DNA from: Rhodobacterales bacterium 56_14_T64 | GTDB taxonomy: Bacteria > Pseudomonadota > Alphaproteobacteria > Rhodobacterales > Rhodobacteraceae | Assembly (NCBI GenBank): GCA_002162795.1 | Contig: MAAY01000031.1 | Coordinates: forward strand, 27,052 to 91,051 | DNA: 64,000 nt | Direction: 5' to 3' | Part shown: piece after piece, positions 7,607-16,317 of the stretch | Layout of the letters: every line of letters begins with the position of its first letter | Position numbering within the stretch: position 1 is the stretch's first letter | Made by a program: the position numbers and the translations under genes | The notes under the pieces: model-generated | What the model was told of the DNA's origin: nothing | The model's input: the letters and a program-made list of their open reading frames with translations, nothing else | Database searches by the model: none

Positions 7607-8413
7607 TCAGAGATCCAGGTCGACCCAGATCGGTACGTGGTCCGAAGGCTTATCACCCGCACGCACCTGTTTGTTGATTTGACAATCCAGCAACAGATCG
7701 GCGGCCTGAGGCGTCAGCAGGAAATGATCAATGCGAATGCCGTCGTCCCGGTTCCAAGCACCCGCCTGATAGTCCCAGAATGAATAGTGACCGGGCCCTT
7801 GGTGGCGGACGCGAAAGGCGTCGGTGAAGCCAAGGTTGACAATGCGCTGATAAGCGGCCCGGCTGGTTGGCCGATGTAACGCATCCTCGACCCAGGCCTC
7901 GGGGCGCTTGGCGTCTTCAGCTTGTGGGATGATGTTGTAGTCGCCGGCCATTAGGGCTGGTGCGTCCTGTGACATCAATTCCTCGGCCCGGGCTTGCAAA
8001 CGCTGCATCCAGCGAAGTTTGTAATCGTATTTGCCACCGGGTACGGGTGAGCCGTCTTCTTGCAACTCCACCGGATTGCCATTGGGCAGGTAGAGCCCGC
8101 ACAGACGCAGCGCCTGTTTGCCCACCACAGTTGCCTCGATCCAGCGAGCTTGCACGTCGTCCTCGTCGCCGGGCAATCCGCGTGTTACGTCCTCTAGCGG
8201 CAGTTTCGACAGGATGGCAACGCCGTTGAAGCCTTTCTGGCCATGGGTCTCGACGTTATAGCCGCGGTCTTCGAACAGCTCACGCGGGAAGTTTTCATCC
8301 ACCGATTTGACCTCTTGCAACAGCACAACATCAGGCTGCGCGTCATCCAGCCAAGTTGGCAGTGCCAAAGCGCGGGCCTTGATGCCGTTGATGTTAAAAC
8401 TGGCGATTTTCAT
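7607..8413 (-). CDS. xth: Exodeoxyribonuclease III
   Basis: 268 residues, the usual length for ExoIII/APE1-type AP endonucleases. Seen motifs: FNINGIKAR at the N-terminus (Asn metal contact), LLQEVKS with the catalytic Glu34, GLYLPNG, the GDYNI motif with Asp and Asn near residue 155, the WDYQAGAWNRDDGIRIDH segment and the terminal SDHVPI with the catalytic His. It cleaves at abasic sites and trims 3' ends during base excision repair. It is convergent with the FAD monooxygenase and divergent from the repeat-protein locus. Confidence 0.95.
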   Translation of the reverse strand: MKIASFNINGIKARALALPTWLDDAQPDVVLLQEVKSVDENFPRELFEDRGYNVETHGQKGFNGVAILSKLPLEDVTRGLPGDEDDVQARWIEATVVGKQALRLCGLYLPNGNPVELQEDGSPVPGGKYDYKLRWMQRLQARAEELMSQDAPALMAGDYNIIPQAEDAKRPEAWVEDALHRPTSRAAYQRIVNLGFTDAFRVRHQGPGHYSFWDYQAGAWNRDDGIRIDHFLLTPQAADLLLDCQINKQVRAGDKPSDHVPIWVDLDL

Positions 8414-8768
8414 CTCACGTCTCCTGTTGAGGCTTGTAATGATCTATCGCCGATGTTGGCTGCGGGGGCAAGCTGGAGGGTGCGGGATATTCCAACCGAT
8501 TCGGGTGGATTTGGCGCTGGTTATCAACGCAATATCGCAAAATCAACCATAGGTTGCATAAAGATGATTTGCATTTTTGCGCTTGCGGGTCAATTCAAGT
8601 AAATATTTTTTTGTACATTTATTGAACAATTATTTCAGGTGCTTGCAGGAGCTTCTGGCTCAAGGTTCATATAGAATGACGTCTGAACTGGTGTGTAACT
8701 GTTTCGAAGTACCGTTATGCGTGCAATTATAAGCCACTGCCACTCAACTTAATTAGGGAGTTTCTACC
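8414..8768. other. Intergenic region, divergent promoters of xth and the repeat-protein locus
   Basis: 355 bp without a convincing gene. The stretch 8560-8640 is clearly more AT-rich than its surroundings, with a run of seven T and several TTGCA/TTGCG words. The plus-strand gene at 8769 has AGGGAG as ribosome site 10 bp before its ATG. I cannot pin down a -35/-10 pair with confidence. Confidence 0.5.
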
Positions 8769-9062
8769 ATGACCGCTCTTCGTCAAAACACCACTTTTGC
8801 CGCAGCACATACAACAGATGCACACAGCCTGTTTGATGGTGGTGACACTGCATTGTTTTCCTCCGGTTCGGCCCCTGAGATGAGCTCCGACATGCTGGAC
8901 GGCGACGCAACCTGGGCATTTTCCTCAGGTTCTGCACCAGCCACTGCTACAGGCACCTTGTCGGGTGAAGGGACGCAACTGTTTTCTTCGGGCTCATCGC
9001 CTGTGCGCCTGCAATTGACCACTGATGGTGAAGGAACCGAGATGTTCTCGTCGGGCAGCTAA
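8769..9062 (+). CDS. Repeat protein with four 21-residue FSSGS units
   Basis: 97 residues. After a leader-like segment of about 20 residues with no signal peptide, the chain consists of four units of exactly 21 residues; the pentapeptide FSSGS begins at residues 30, 51, 72 and 93, and the last copy is the C-terminus. The aligned unit reads [DS]-G-x-x-T-x-x-F-S-S-G-S-[AS]-P, with Gly and Thr at fixed positions in all four. The five FSSGS codons differ between copies (for example TCC/TCA/TCT/TCG/AGC for Ser), so the peptide is conserved while the DNA drifts. There is no cysteine. AGGGAG precedes the ATG. A 356-residue unknown protein follows 66 bp downstream. A multi-core ribosomal-peptide precursor or a repetitive interaction protein are both possible; no function is known to me. 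Confidence 0.8.
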   Translation: MTALRQNTTFAAAHTTDAHSLFDGGDTALFSSGSAPEMSSDMLDGDATWAFSSGSAPATATGTLSGEGTQLFSSGSSPVRLQLTTDGEGTEMFSSGS

Positions 9063-9128
9063 GCCGGACCTTTGCCCTTGAGCAGGGGCGGTGCCTTGCG
9101 ATCACGTGGAATGAAGGAAGACAACCAG

Positions 9129-10199
9129 ATGTCAAATGTCATTTCCCTCAAGGCACCGGCCCCGCAGGCCAGTTCAGAGCAGCAACGCTCTGTGCTGATT
9201 GGCAATTTCTCACAACATAGACGACAACAGGACGATGTGTTCTGGCTTAAGGAAAACGCTGAACTGTTGAATATTCTGGAATGTACCGGGGCAGAGCTGA
9301 GTGAAGACCAACTGCTGCCCTTGATCGGTTTTTACAATCAGATCGAAGACCGGATTTGCTTTTTTCAACAGTACTACCGTTTCATTCTTTCAATATGCAT
9401 GGATCTTGAGGATCTCGGCCTAGCGGGGCACAAAAGTGAGGCGATTGCACAATGGGTGGCGCGCCAGGGTTTAGCCGAGGGTGAGCTATCGGATTTGCAA
9501 CGCGCCGAGGCGCATCGGTTGCTGCAAAGGCGCGGAGTATCTGGTGTTGATGATCCATCTGCACTGAATGCGCGCCTGCATGGTTTTATCAATCGGAGCG
9601 AGACCTTTACCCTGCCCAATAGAAAAGCCGCCTATGAGCTGACTCATATCGTGTTTTACTTGTCCGAATATGGCCGCCGCGACCCAAGGTTGGAACAGGG
9701 CGCGTTGATTAGTCTCGAATATGCGGGACTGTTGGCTTATCTTGATCAGAATTCTGACTTGTTGGCAGAGATCTGCATTGCCATGCTTTATGCCGGACTG
9801 CAGCCACCACAGGAATGGACGGGTTGGTTGCAGCGGCAGACAGCTGGATTTGTGATAGCTGACGGAGAGCTGGGGCAAGGACAAGATGCTTATCACGACT
9901 ATTTTGTGTGCAATTGGCTGATGGCCACCACTGAACAGCCGCATTTCACCCAACTGCTCACACCTGGTCCCATGCGGATCCGACAAAGCTGCAACCGGGT
10001 AGGGCCGCTTCGGCAGATGTCTCAGATGCTATTTGATATGCAAGACAAACGCAGTGCCGATTGGCCAGTGATGCGTCGGCACCTGCAGGCGGGGCTGAGC
10101 AAAGAAGGTCACGACATTTTATGCGCGGCTGAAAACAGTAGCCGAAATTTTGAGAGCTTCTTTGCTGGGTTTGCCCGTGTTGGCGCAGCGATTGACTAA
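9129..10199 (+). CDS. Uncharacterised helical protein, partner of the FSSGS repeat protein
   Basis: 356 residues from ATG 9129, chosen because GAAGGAAG sits upstream and the frame then opens with MSNVISLKAPAP; in-frame upstream codons lack a site. No signal peptide or membrane segment. It appears mostly alpha-helical and soluble, with an aromatic cluster ICFFQQYYRFIL near residue 78, a YELTHIVFYLSEYG motif near 175-188 and a DAYHDYFVCNWL motif near 255-266. The His, Asp and aromatic residues of the last two could form a site, but no enzyme family is recognised. Same strand as the repeat gene, so probably one operon. Perhaps a processing, binding or immunity partner (inference). Confidence 0.75.
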   Translation: MSNVISLKAPAPQASSEQQRSVLIGNFSQHRRQQDDVFWLKENAELLNILECTGAELSEDQLLPLIGFYNQIEDRICFFQQYYRFILSICMDLEDLGLAGHKSEAIAQWVARQGLAEGELSDLQRAEAHRLLQRRGVSGVDDPSALNARLHGFINRSETFTLPNRKAAYELTHIVFYLSEYGRRDPRLEQGALISLEYAGLLAYLDQNSDLLAEICIAMLYAGLQPPQEWTGWLQRQTAGFVIADGELGQGQDAYHDYFVCNWLMATTEQPHFTQLLTPGPMRIRQSCNRVGPLRQMSQMLFDMQDKRSADWPVMRRHLQAGLSKEGHDILCAAENSSRNFESFFAGFARVGAAID

Positions 10200-10239
10200 G
10201 CGCTGCCGGATAAACCGACAGCCTTTACCCAAAAGACAC

Positions 10240-10563
10240 TTACATTGAAAACGATGTGCCGCAGCCGCAGCTAGAGGTGGCATTGGGGTTTTCTATGGTG
10301 AACCGAGCGCCGATCAGCTCTTCGGTGAAGTCGATCACTGCGTTTTCTAGGAATGGCAGTGACACGGAATCGACCACCACGTTTTCGCCCTGACCCGTCA
10401 GCACCAGATCGTCGTCCTTGGCACTGTCCAGCTCAATCTCATACTGGAATCCGGAACACCCGCCACCCTCAACCGCGATACGCAGGGCCTGACCCTGACC
10501 GGCAGCGCCAATCTCGGCCAGACGGGCAAAGGCTCGATCGGTTACTTTTGGTGGTAATTGCAT
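10240..10563 (-). CDS. erpA: Iron-sulfur cluster insertion protein, ErpA/IscA type
   Basis: 107 residues from ATG 10563 (MQLPPKVTDRA); an upstream in-frame ATG at 10575 would add four residues. The three cluster-binding cysteines are present: Cys in GGGCSGFQY (around residue 36) and the pair in SSCGCGTSF at the C-terminus. It acts as an A-type carrier delivering [2Fe-2S] or [4Fe-4S] clusters to apo-enzymes. The gene is divergent from the dGTPase gene with about 90 bp between starts. Confidence 0.92.
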   Translation of the reverse strand: MQLPPKVTDRAFARLAEIGAAGQGQALRIAVEGGGCSGFQYEIELDSAKDDDLVLTGQGENVVVDSVSLPFLENAVIDFTEELIGARFTIENPNATSSCGCGTSFSM

Positions 10564-10653
10564 ACCCATCTCCACGATGTTCAGTTGCGGTGCAGGTCAT
10601 TATATACAAAGGTAGAGGCTGGGCGACAAGATTTGCAAAGGAAAAGATTACAG

Positions 10654-11808
10654 ATGCATGCGCCTTATGCCTCAAACCCGGAAAACACCCGTGGCCGCTT
10701 GGTTGATGAAGAGGAGAGCAGCTTTCGCTCGCCCTTCCAGCGGGACCGCGACCGGATCATTCATGCCAGTGCCTTTCGGCGGCTGAAACATAAGACGCAA
10801 GTCTTTGTCGAACATGAGGGTGACAACTACCGTACCCGGCTGACCCACACCATCGAGGTGGCGCAGGTTGGGCGGACCATTGCTGGAGCCTTGGGCCTGA
10901 ACCAGGAGCTGACCGAGGCCGTCGCACTGGCGCATGATCTGGGCCACACGCCCTTTGGTCACACTGGCGAGGATGCTCTGCACGCGCTGATGGTGCCTTA
11001 TGGCGGGTTTGACCATAATGCGCAGGCGATCCGTATCGTCACGGCACTGGAGCGGCACTATGCCGACTTCGACGGGCTGAACCTGACCTGGGAGACGCTG
11101 GAGGCAATTGCCAAGCATAACGGTCCGGTAGTGGGCGAGCTGCCTTATACATTGGCCGAGTATGATGCTCGTCATGATCTGGAACTGCACACCCATGCCA
11201 GCGCCGAGGCGCAGGTGGCGGCTCTGGCCGATGACGTGGCCTATAACAATCACGACCTGCACGACGGTTTGCGCGCGGGTTTGTTCAGCGATGATGATAT
11301 TGCTCAACTGCCAATGATTGGTCCTGCCTATGCCCGGGTAGACCAGCTTTATCCCGGTTTGGAGGCTAATCGGCGTCGCCACGAAGCGTTGCGTCGGGTG
11401 TTTGGGGTAATGGTAGAGGATGTGATTGGCACAGCCCGGACATTATTGGCCGAAACCGGCGTGCAAAGCGTCGAGGCTGTGCGGGCGTTGGATCACCCGG
11501 TGGTTCAGTTTTCTGACGGCATCTGGACTGAACTGAAGGAGCTCCGTGGGTTTCTGTTCACCCGCATGTACCGGGCGCCGACTGTGATGGTGAAACGCAC
11601 TGAAGTGGCTAAGGTGGTTGAGGCTCTGTTTCCCTATTACCAGCAGAACCCGTTGCACATGCCTGATCGCTGGCATGCCGAGATTAAGGCGGCGGGTAGT
11701 GAAACTGCGCTGGCACGGATCGTGTCAGACTATATCGCCGGTATGACTGACCGCTTTGCCTTGCAAGAGCATCAGAGGCTGATCAAGGGGCTGGAAGTGA
11801 GTAAGTGA
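10654..11808 (+). CDS. dgt: Deoxyguanosinetriphosphate triphosphohydrolase-like protein
   Basis: 384 residues from ATG 10654; the AAGGAAAAG upstream is a plausible ribosome site. The HD-domain metal ligands are visible: His65 in RLTHTIEVAQ, the HD pair at 94-95 in LAHDLGHTPFGHTGEDAL, and a later Asp in ADDVAYNNHD near 190. This is the type-2 dGTPase-like group common in alphaproteobacteria, which hydrolyses dNTPs to nucleosides and triphosphate and so affects dNTP balance. Substrate preference is inferred. Confidence 0.92.
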   Translation: MHAPYASNPENTRGRLVDEEESSFRSPFQRDRDRIIHASAFRRLKHKTQVFVEHEGDNYRTRLTHTIEVAQVGRTIAGALGLNQELTEAVALAHDLGHTPFGHTGEDALHALMVPYGGFDHNAQAIRIVTALERHYADFDGLNLTWETLEAIAKHNGPVVGELPYTLAEYDARHDLELHTHASAEAQVAALADDVAYNNHDLHDGLRAGLFSDDDIAQLPMIGPAYARVDQLYPGLEANRRRHEALRRVFGVMVEDVIGTARTLLAETGVQSVEAVRALDHPVVQFSDGIWTELKELRGFLFTRMYRAPTVMVKRTEVAKVVEALFPYYQQNPLHMPDRWHAEIKAAGSETALARIVSDYIAGMTDRFALQEHQRLIKGLEVSK

Positions 11809-11909
11809 CGGTACAGTGCAGTGGGTGGAAGTAAAGCTTACCCTAAACTGGCCCTATGGCTGTAGCGCATTATCCTTTCTTGGTGAGAGAGGATTGCGGG
11901 GAGGCTAGA

Positions 11910-12209
11910 ATGACAATTTGGACCGTCACTTTTCAGGACTCACCTGAAATGACTAAAATCCGTGCCGACAAGGCGCGCCGGGATGCGCATATTGCCTATG
12001 TACGGGCGCATGCGGAATTGCAAATTGGCGGCCCCTTGGCAATGAGGCCGCAACAGGACTTTCCGGGCGCAATCTGGACAGTTGAAGCCCAGTCTCGTGC
12101 TGACGTGGAAAGGTTGGTATTGAAGGATCCCTACTACATTCCGTCGCTGCGCAATTATTCTATCCACAACCAAGGTCAGACCACTGTCGTGCAAGATATT
12201 CTAACCTGA
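11910..12209 (+). CDS. YciI-like protein
   Basis: 99 residues from ATG 11910, chosen because GGGGAGG lies 8 bp upstream. The sequence MTIWTVTFQDSPEM...RADKARRDAHIAYVRAHAE and the GPLAMRPQQDFPGAIWTVEAQSRADVERLVLKDPYY region fit the ferredoxin-like YCII fold, with the conserved His and Asp. Members are small, often of unknown role, and some act as dehydrochlorinase-like enzymes. The gene sits between dgt and argS on the same strand. Confidence 0.85.
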   Translation: MTIWTVTFQDSPEMTKIRADKARRDAHIAYVRAHAELQIGGPLAMRPQQDFPGAIWTVEAQSRADVERLVLKDPYYIPSLRNYSIHNQGQTTVVQDILT

Positions 12210-12342
12210 GCTTTGCGTTCTTGGGGAATTGACCTTGAAACCTGTCATTTCCGACGGGCATTGCCAGCAGAGCAGGCCATAAGACATTGACCCTTGGGCT
12301 GGGCGTGATACTTCGCGTGACTGAACCTATGGGACGCCAGAC

Positions 12343-14088
12343 ATGAACCTGTTTACAGATATCCGCTCGCTTGTGATTGAAAGCCTTGACGCTATGGTGT
12401 CTGACGGCACGCTTCCGGCGGATCTGGACCTGCGAAACGTGGCGGTTGAGCCCCCGCGCGATGCGGCCCACGGTGACATGGCGACCAATGCCGCGATGGT
12501 GCTGGCCAAGCCTGCCAAGAAAAAGCCCCGCGACATTGCCGAGGCACTAGCCGCCAAACTGGTTGAAGATGTCCGGATCACCTCTGCCGAGGTGGCGGGC
12601 CCTGGGTTTCTGAACCTGCGTTTGGCTCCGTCAATCTGGCAAAGCCTCCCTAAATCAGTGCTTGGCGCTGGGCTGGGTTTTGGCCGGTCCGACATGGGGC
12701 AGGATCTGAAAGTTAACGTTGAATATGTATCCGCCAACCCCACCGGCCCGCTGCACGTAGGCCACACCCGTGGTGCGGTGTTTGGTGATGCGCTGGCCAG
12801 CCTGCTGGACTTTGCCGGTTATGACGTGACCCGCGAATACTACATCAACGATGGTGGTGGCCAGGTCGATGTTTTGGCGCGCTCGGTCTACCTGCGTTAT
12901 CTTGAGGCACACGGGCAAGAGGTTGCTTTCCCGGATGGGACCTACCCTGGCGACTACCTGGTTGCCACCGGCGAGGCGCTGAAGGACAAGGTGGGCGACG
13001 CCTATGTTGACCAGCCCGAAAGCGTTTGGCTGCAAGAGGTTCGCACATTCTCAACCGATGCAATGATGGAGTTGATCCGCGCTGACCTCAAGGCGCTGGG
13101 CATCACCATGGATGTGTTCTACTCGGAAAAATCGCTTTACGGCACTGGCCGGATCGAGGCTGCGATCTCTGAGTTGGACAGCAAGGGGTTGATCTACGAG
13201 GGCGTGCTGGAACCACCAAAGGGCAAGAAGCCTGAGGATTGGGAACCGCGCCAACAGACCCTGTTCAAATCCACCGAGCATGGCGACGATGTAGACCGCC
13301 CGGTGAAAAAATCCGACGGCGCCTGGACCTATTTTGCCCCCGATATTGCGTATCACTATGACAAGGTCGAACGTGGCTTTGACATGTTGATCGACGTCTT
13401 TGGCGCGGATCATGGTGGCTATGTCAAACGGATGAAAGCGGCGGTTTCTGCGCTGTCTGATGGCCGAGTACCACTGGACATCAAACTGACCCAGCTGGTC
13501 AAGCTGTTCAAAGATGGCAGTGAGTTCAAAATGTCCAAGCGGGCCGGCACCTTTGTCACTCTGCGTGATGTAGTCGATCAGGTGGGCAGCGACGTGACCC
13601 GTTTTGTGATGCTGACCCGTAAAAACGATGCGCCACTGGACTTTGATTTTGCCAAGGTTCTGGAGCAGTCCAAGGACAACCCGGTGTTTTATGTGCAATA
13701 CGCCAATGCGCGGATCTGTTCGACCCTGCGCAAAGCTGCGAGCGAAGGTATTGCCACTGACGATGCCACACTTTGGGACGCGGATCTGACGCTACTGGCG
13801 GATGACGCACAGCTTGCTTTGGCCAAAAAACTGGCTGAATGGCCGCGTTTGATCGAGATTGCCGCCCGGACCCATGAACCACATCGCGTGGCCTTCTATC
13901 TCTTCGATCTGGCGTCAGACCTGCACGGACTTTATCATCTGGGTAAATCTAACGATAATTTACGCTTTGTTAACACGCGCAGCCAATCGGCAACACATGC
14001 GAATTTGGCGCTGGCGCGGGCCGTTTCGATTGTTATTTCCGCCGGTTTAGGTATTCTAGGGGTGAAACCAGCGCAGGAGATGCGGTGA
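12343..14088 (+). CDS. argS: Arginine-tRNA ligase
   Basis: 581 residues, normal for class I ArgRS. The HIGH-like motif is HVGH at 138-141 ([13 protein letters not shown]), and the KMSKS loop appears as [13 protein letters not shown] around residue 400. The N-terminal Add-1 domain and the C-terminal helical anticodon-binding domain (ending with [13 protein letters not shown]) are complete. It charges tRNA-Arg with arginine. A SPOR-domain gene begins 85 bp downstream in the same direction. Confidence 0.97.
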   Translation: MNLFTDIRSLVIESLDAMVSDGTLPADLDLRNVAVEPPRDAAHGDMATNAAMVLAKPAKKKPRDIAEALAAKLVEDVRITSAEVAGPGFLNLRLAPSIWQSLPKSVLGAGLGFGRSDMGQDLKVNVEYVSANPTGPLHVGHTRGAVFGDALASLLDFAGYDVTREYYINDGGGQVDVLARSVYLRYLEAHGQEVAFPDGTYPGDYLVATGEALKDKVGDAYVDQPESVWLQEVRTFSTDAMMELIRADLKALGITMDVFYSEKSLYGTGRIEAAISELDSKGLIYEGVLEPPKGKKPEDWEPRQQTLFKSTEHGDDVDRPVKKSDGAWTYFAPDIAYHYDKVERGFDMLIDVFGADHGGYVKRMKAAVSALSDGRVPLDIKLTQLVKLFKDGSEFKMSKRAGTFVTLRDVVDQVGSDVTRFVMLTRKNDAPLDFDFAKVLEQSKDNPVFYVQYANARICSTLRKAASEGIATDDATLWDADLTLLADDAQLALAKKLAEWPRLIEIAARTHEPHRVAFYLFDLASDLHGLYHLGKSNDNLRFVNTRSQSATHANLALARAVSIVISAGLGILGVKPAQEMR

Positions 14089-14173
14089 CACAATCGCCCG
14101 AAACGCTGGTCTGAGGCAGTTCAAGAGACCCTAAATATGCGCTTTGGCGCATCAGATGGGCAGTGAGGCGGAC

Positions 14174-15283
14174 ATGGCGTTTAGCGCGCAAGCAGGCGAT
14201 AGCCAGGCTTATTCTTTACAAGGTGCATCCTCTTCGCGGGGTGCGACCTATGATGATCAGTACCAATCGCAGAATCAGCAATATGATCCGCAGTCCTATG
14301 GCCAGTCGGATTACGCGGCAGTGAACCAGCATGCTCCAGTTGGCGACCAGGGCGGTTTTGCCAAAACCTTTGGTATGCTGGGGGCAGTGGCCTCGCTGGC
14401 ATTGATCGTCGGTGTTGGCGTCTGGGGTTATAAACTGGTGGCCCGCGATGTCAGTGGTGTCCCCGTGGTGCGATCGCTCGAAGGTCCGATGCGAATTCAA
14501 CCCGACAACCCCGGTGGACAAGCGGCCGTAAATCAGGGGCTGGCGGTCAATGCCGTCGCCGCCAATGGCACCGCAGCTGATCCAGCCGACCGACTGACTC
14601 TCGCACCTGCCTCGATCAGCCTAACCGAAGATGATGTGCCGGTGGCCGAAGTGGCCCTTTCCGTGACCCCCGCAGTCATCCCGGCGCCGGACGATGCGGT
14701 CTCGGACGCTGCTGTGGCGGCTTATCAAAACGGTGAGATCAATGCGCTGGTGGCTGAATTGACCGCCGGTGTGACGCCTCTGAGTGACGCTGTAAGTAAT
14801 TCAACCACCACTTTGGTTTCGGTCTCTGTGCCTGCAATCGTGCAGCCCGCGCCATTGCTTCCAGTTGACGCTGCGGCCCTAACTGCTGCAGCGCCCGCCG
14901 TGCTTAATGCGCCGGGCGTGAAAGTCTCATTGCGGCCTTTGGTTCGTCCCGCGCGGTTCGCTCCGTCGCAGGGCAACAGCACCTCATCGCAAAGCGGCAC
15001 CGCGGTCGAGGTAGATGCCTCAACCCTGCCGGCCGGCACCCGTCTGGCCCAGCTTGGCGCTTATGAAAGCGCTGAAGTCGCGCGTGCCGAGTGGACCCGT
15101 ATTGATGGCCGGTTTGCGGTCTATTTGGACGGCAAGAAACGCGTGATCCAAAAGGCCGAGAGCGGTGGCCGGACCTTCTATCGCCTGCGGGCCATGGGAT
15201 TTAACGACCTGTCAGATGCACGCCGTTTCTGTGCCACTCTGGTTGCCGGCAAGGCGGATTGCATTCCTGTGACCACCCGCTGA
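14174..15283 (+). CDS. SPOR domain-containing membrane protein
   Basis: 369 residues from ATG 14174 (GAGG upstream). A Gln/Tyr-rich cytoplasmic N-terminus (DDQYQSQNQQYDPQSYGQ) precedes one transmembrane helix at about residues 69-90 (MLGAVASLALIVGVGVWGYKLV). A long Ala/Pro/Val-rich periplasmic linker follows, and then the C-terminal SPOR domain (LAQLGAYESAEVARAEWTRI ... FYRLRAMGFNDLSDARRFCATL). SPOR domains bind denuded septal peptidoglycan, so the protein is expected at the division site, FtsN-like in layout. Its TGA overlaps the ATG of nagZ (TGATG). Confidence 0.9.
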   Translation: MAFSAQAGDSQAYSLQGASSSRGATYDDQYQSQNQQYDPQSYGQSDYAAVNQHAPVGDQGGFAKTFGMLGAVASLALIVGVGVWGYKLVARDVSGVPVVRSLEGPMRIQPDNPGGQAAVNQGLAVNAVAANGTAADPADRLTLAPASISLTEDDVPVAEVALSVTPAVIPAPDDAVSDAAVAAYQNGEINALVAELTAGVTPLSDAVSNSTTTLVSVSVPAIVQPAPLLPVDAAALTAAAPAVLNAPGVKVSLRPLVRPARFAPSQGNSTSSQSGTAVEVDASTLPAGTRLAQLGAYESAEVARAEWTRIDGRFAVYLDGKKRVIQKAESGGRTFYRLRAMGFNDLSDARRFCATLVAGKADCIPVTTR

Positions 15284-16317
15284 TGCGGTTCGGGGCCACC
15301 ATCCTTGATGCCGAAGGGCTGCGGCTAACGGGTGAGGAGGTAGCGTTGTTTCGCGATAGCAACCCCTTTGGCTTCATTCTGTTTGCTCGCAATATCGATA
15401 CCCCTGACCAGATCCGCGCACTCTGTGGTGATTTCAGGGATGCAGTCGGGCGTCACTGTCCGATAACAATTGACCAAGAGGGTGGCCGCGTTCAACGACT
15501 GCGTCCGCCTATAGCCCGTCAATGGCTGCCGCCGCTTGTGCATGTCGAACGGGCTGCGGCCAACGTTGCTCCCGGTAACGCCGGGCAAAACCCAGTCGCA
15601 CGCGCCATTTATCTGCGCTACCGTTTAATTGCGGACGAGCTGCACGCGCTGGGGATCGACAGCAATTGCGCCCCCATGGTGGATCTGGCTGGCGACGACA
15701 CCCATCCCTTTCTCAAGAACCGCTGTTATGGCAGTGATGCCCAAACGGCGGCCGAGCTGGGCCGCGCCTCGGCGCAGGGACTGCTGGATGGAGGCGTGTT
15801 GCCAGTGTTGAAGCACATACCCGGCCACGGACGCGCCAGTGCCGACAGTCATCACGACTTGCCACATGTCGGCGCGGATATGGCCGCATTGGACAGTACC
15901 GATTTTGCTGCGTTTCGCAGCTTGAACGACCTCCCCATGGGGATGACCGCGCATTTGGTTTATGACGCCATCGACCCTGTGCCAGCCACGACCTCGCCGG
16001 TAATGATGCGGCTGATCCGTGACCAGATCGGCTTTGACGGGCTGATCATGACCGATGATATCTCCATGAAGGCCCTGTCCGGAACCCCGGCCGAGCTGTC
16101 ACGCGCGGCGCTGGATGCTGGATGCGACGTCATCTTGCATTGCAACGGAACGTTGAGCGAGCGGAGCGAAACCGCAATGGCCTCGGGTGAGATGACCGAG
16201 GCGGCGCAAACCCGCGCTGAACGCGCTCTGGCGGCCCGCCGCCCCCCCGTAGAACTTGACATTGATGCTGCTGAGGATGAACTATCTGCCCTAATGGGCG
16301 GACTGGTGTATGGCTGA
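15283..16317 (+). CDS. nagZ: Beta-N-acetylhexosaminidase NagZ
   Basis: 344 residues from ATG 15283, overlapping the SPOR gene stop by one base. The GH3 signature KHIPGHGRASADSHHDLP (about residues 182-199) contains the catalytic His/Asp pair characteristic of NagZ, and ITIDQEGGRVQRL and GLIMTDDISMKAL (catalytic Asp nucleophile) are present. It removes GlcNAc from GlcNAc-1,6-anhydro-muropeptides in the cytoplasm during cell-wall recycling. anmK, which acts downstream in the same pathway, lies at 33.7 kb. The 3' end overlaps scpA by 8 bases. Confidence 0.94.
   Translation: MRFGATILDAEGLRLTGEEVALFRDSNPFGFILFARNIDTPDQIRALCGDFRDAVGRHCPITIDQEGGRVQRLRPPIARQWLPPLVHVERAAANVAPGNAGQNPVARAIYLRYRLIADELHALGIDSNCAPMVDLAGDDTHPFLKNRCYGSDAQTAAELGRASAQGLLDGGVLPVLKHIPGHGRASADSHHDLPHVGADMAALDSTDFAAFRSLNDLPMGMTAHLVYDAIDPVPATTSPVMMRLIRDQIGFDGLIMTDDISMKALSGTPAELSRAALDAGCDVILHCNGTLSERSETAMASGEMTEAAQTRAERALAARRPPVELDIDAAEDELSALMGGLVYG

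Noticed and set aside
8783-9022. Minus-strand frame of 79 residues opposite the repeat gene
   Set aside because: It mirrors the repeats of the plus-strand gene and has no ribosome site; a shadow frame.
8840-9062. Periodic repeats resembling a short CRISPR or minisatellite
   Set aside because: The period is 63 bp and in frame, the DNA copies have diverged mostly at synonymous positions, and no cas gene is near.
10200-10239. Weak hairpin between the unknown helical protein and erpA
   Set aside because: Stem is interrupted and no T-run follows on either strand.
10672-11382. Minus-strand open frame opposite dgt
   Set aside because: Antisense to conserved HD-domain motifs; shadow.
13051-13698. 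Minus-strand open frame opposite argS
   Set aside because: Fully inside the well-defined argS gene and without its own start signals.
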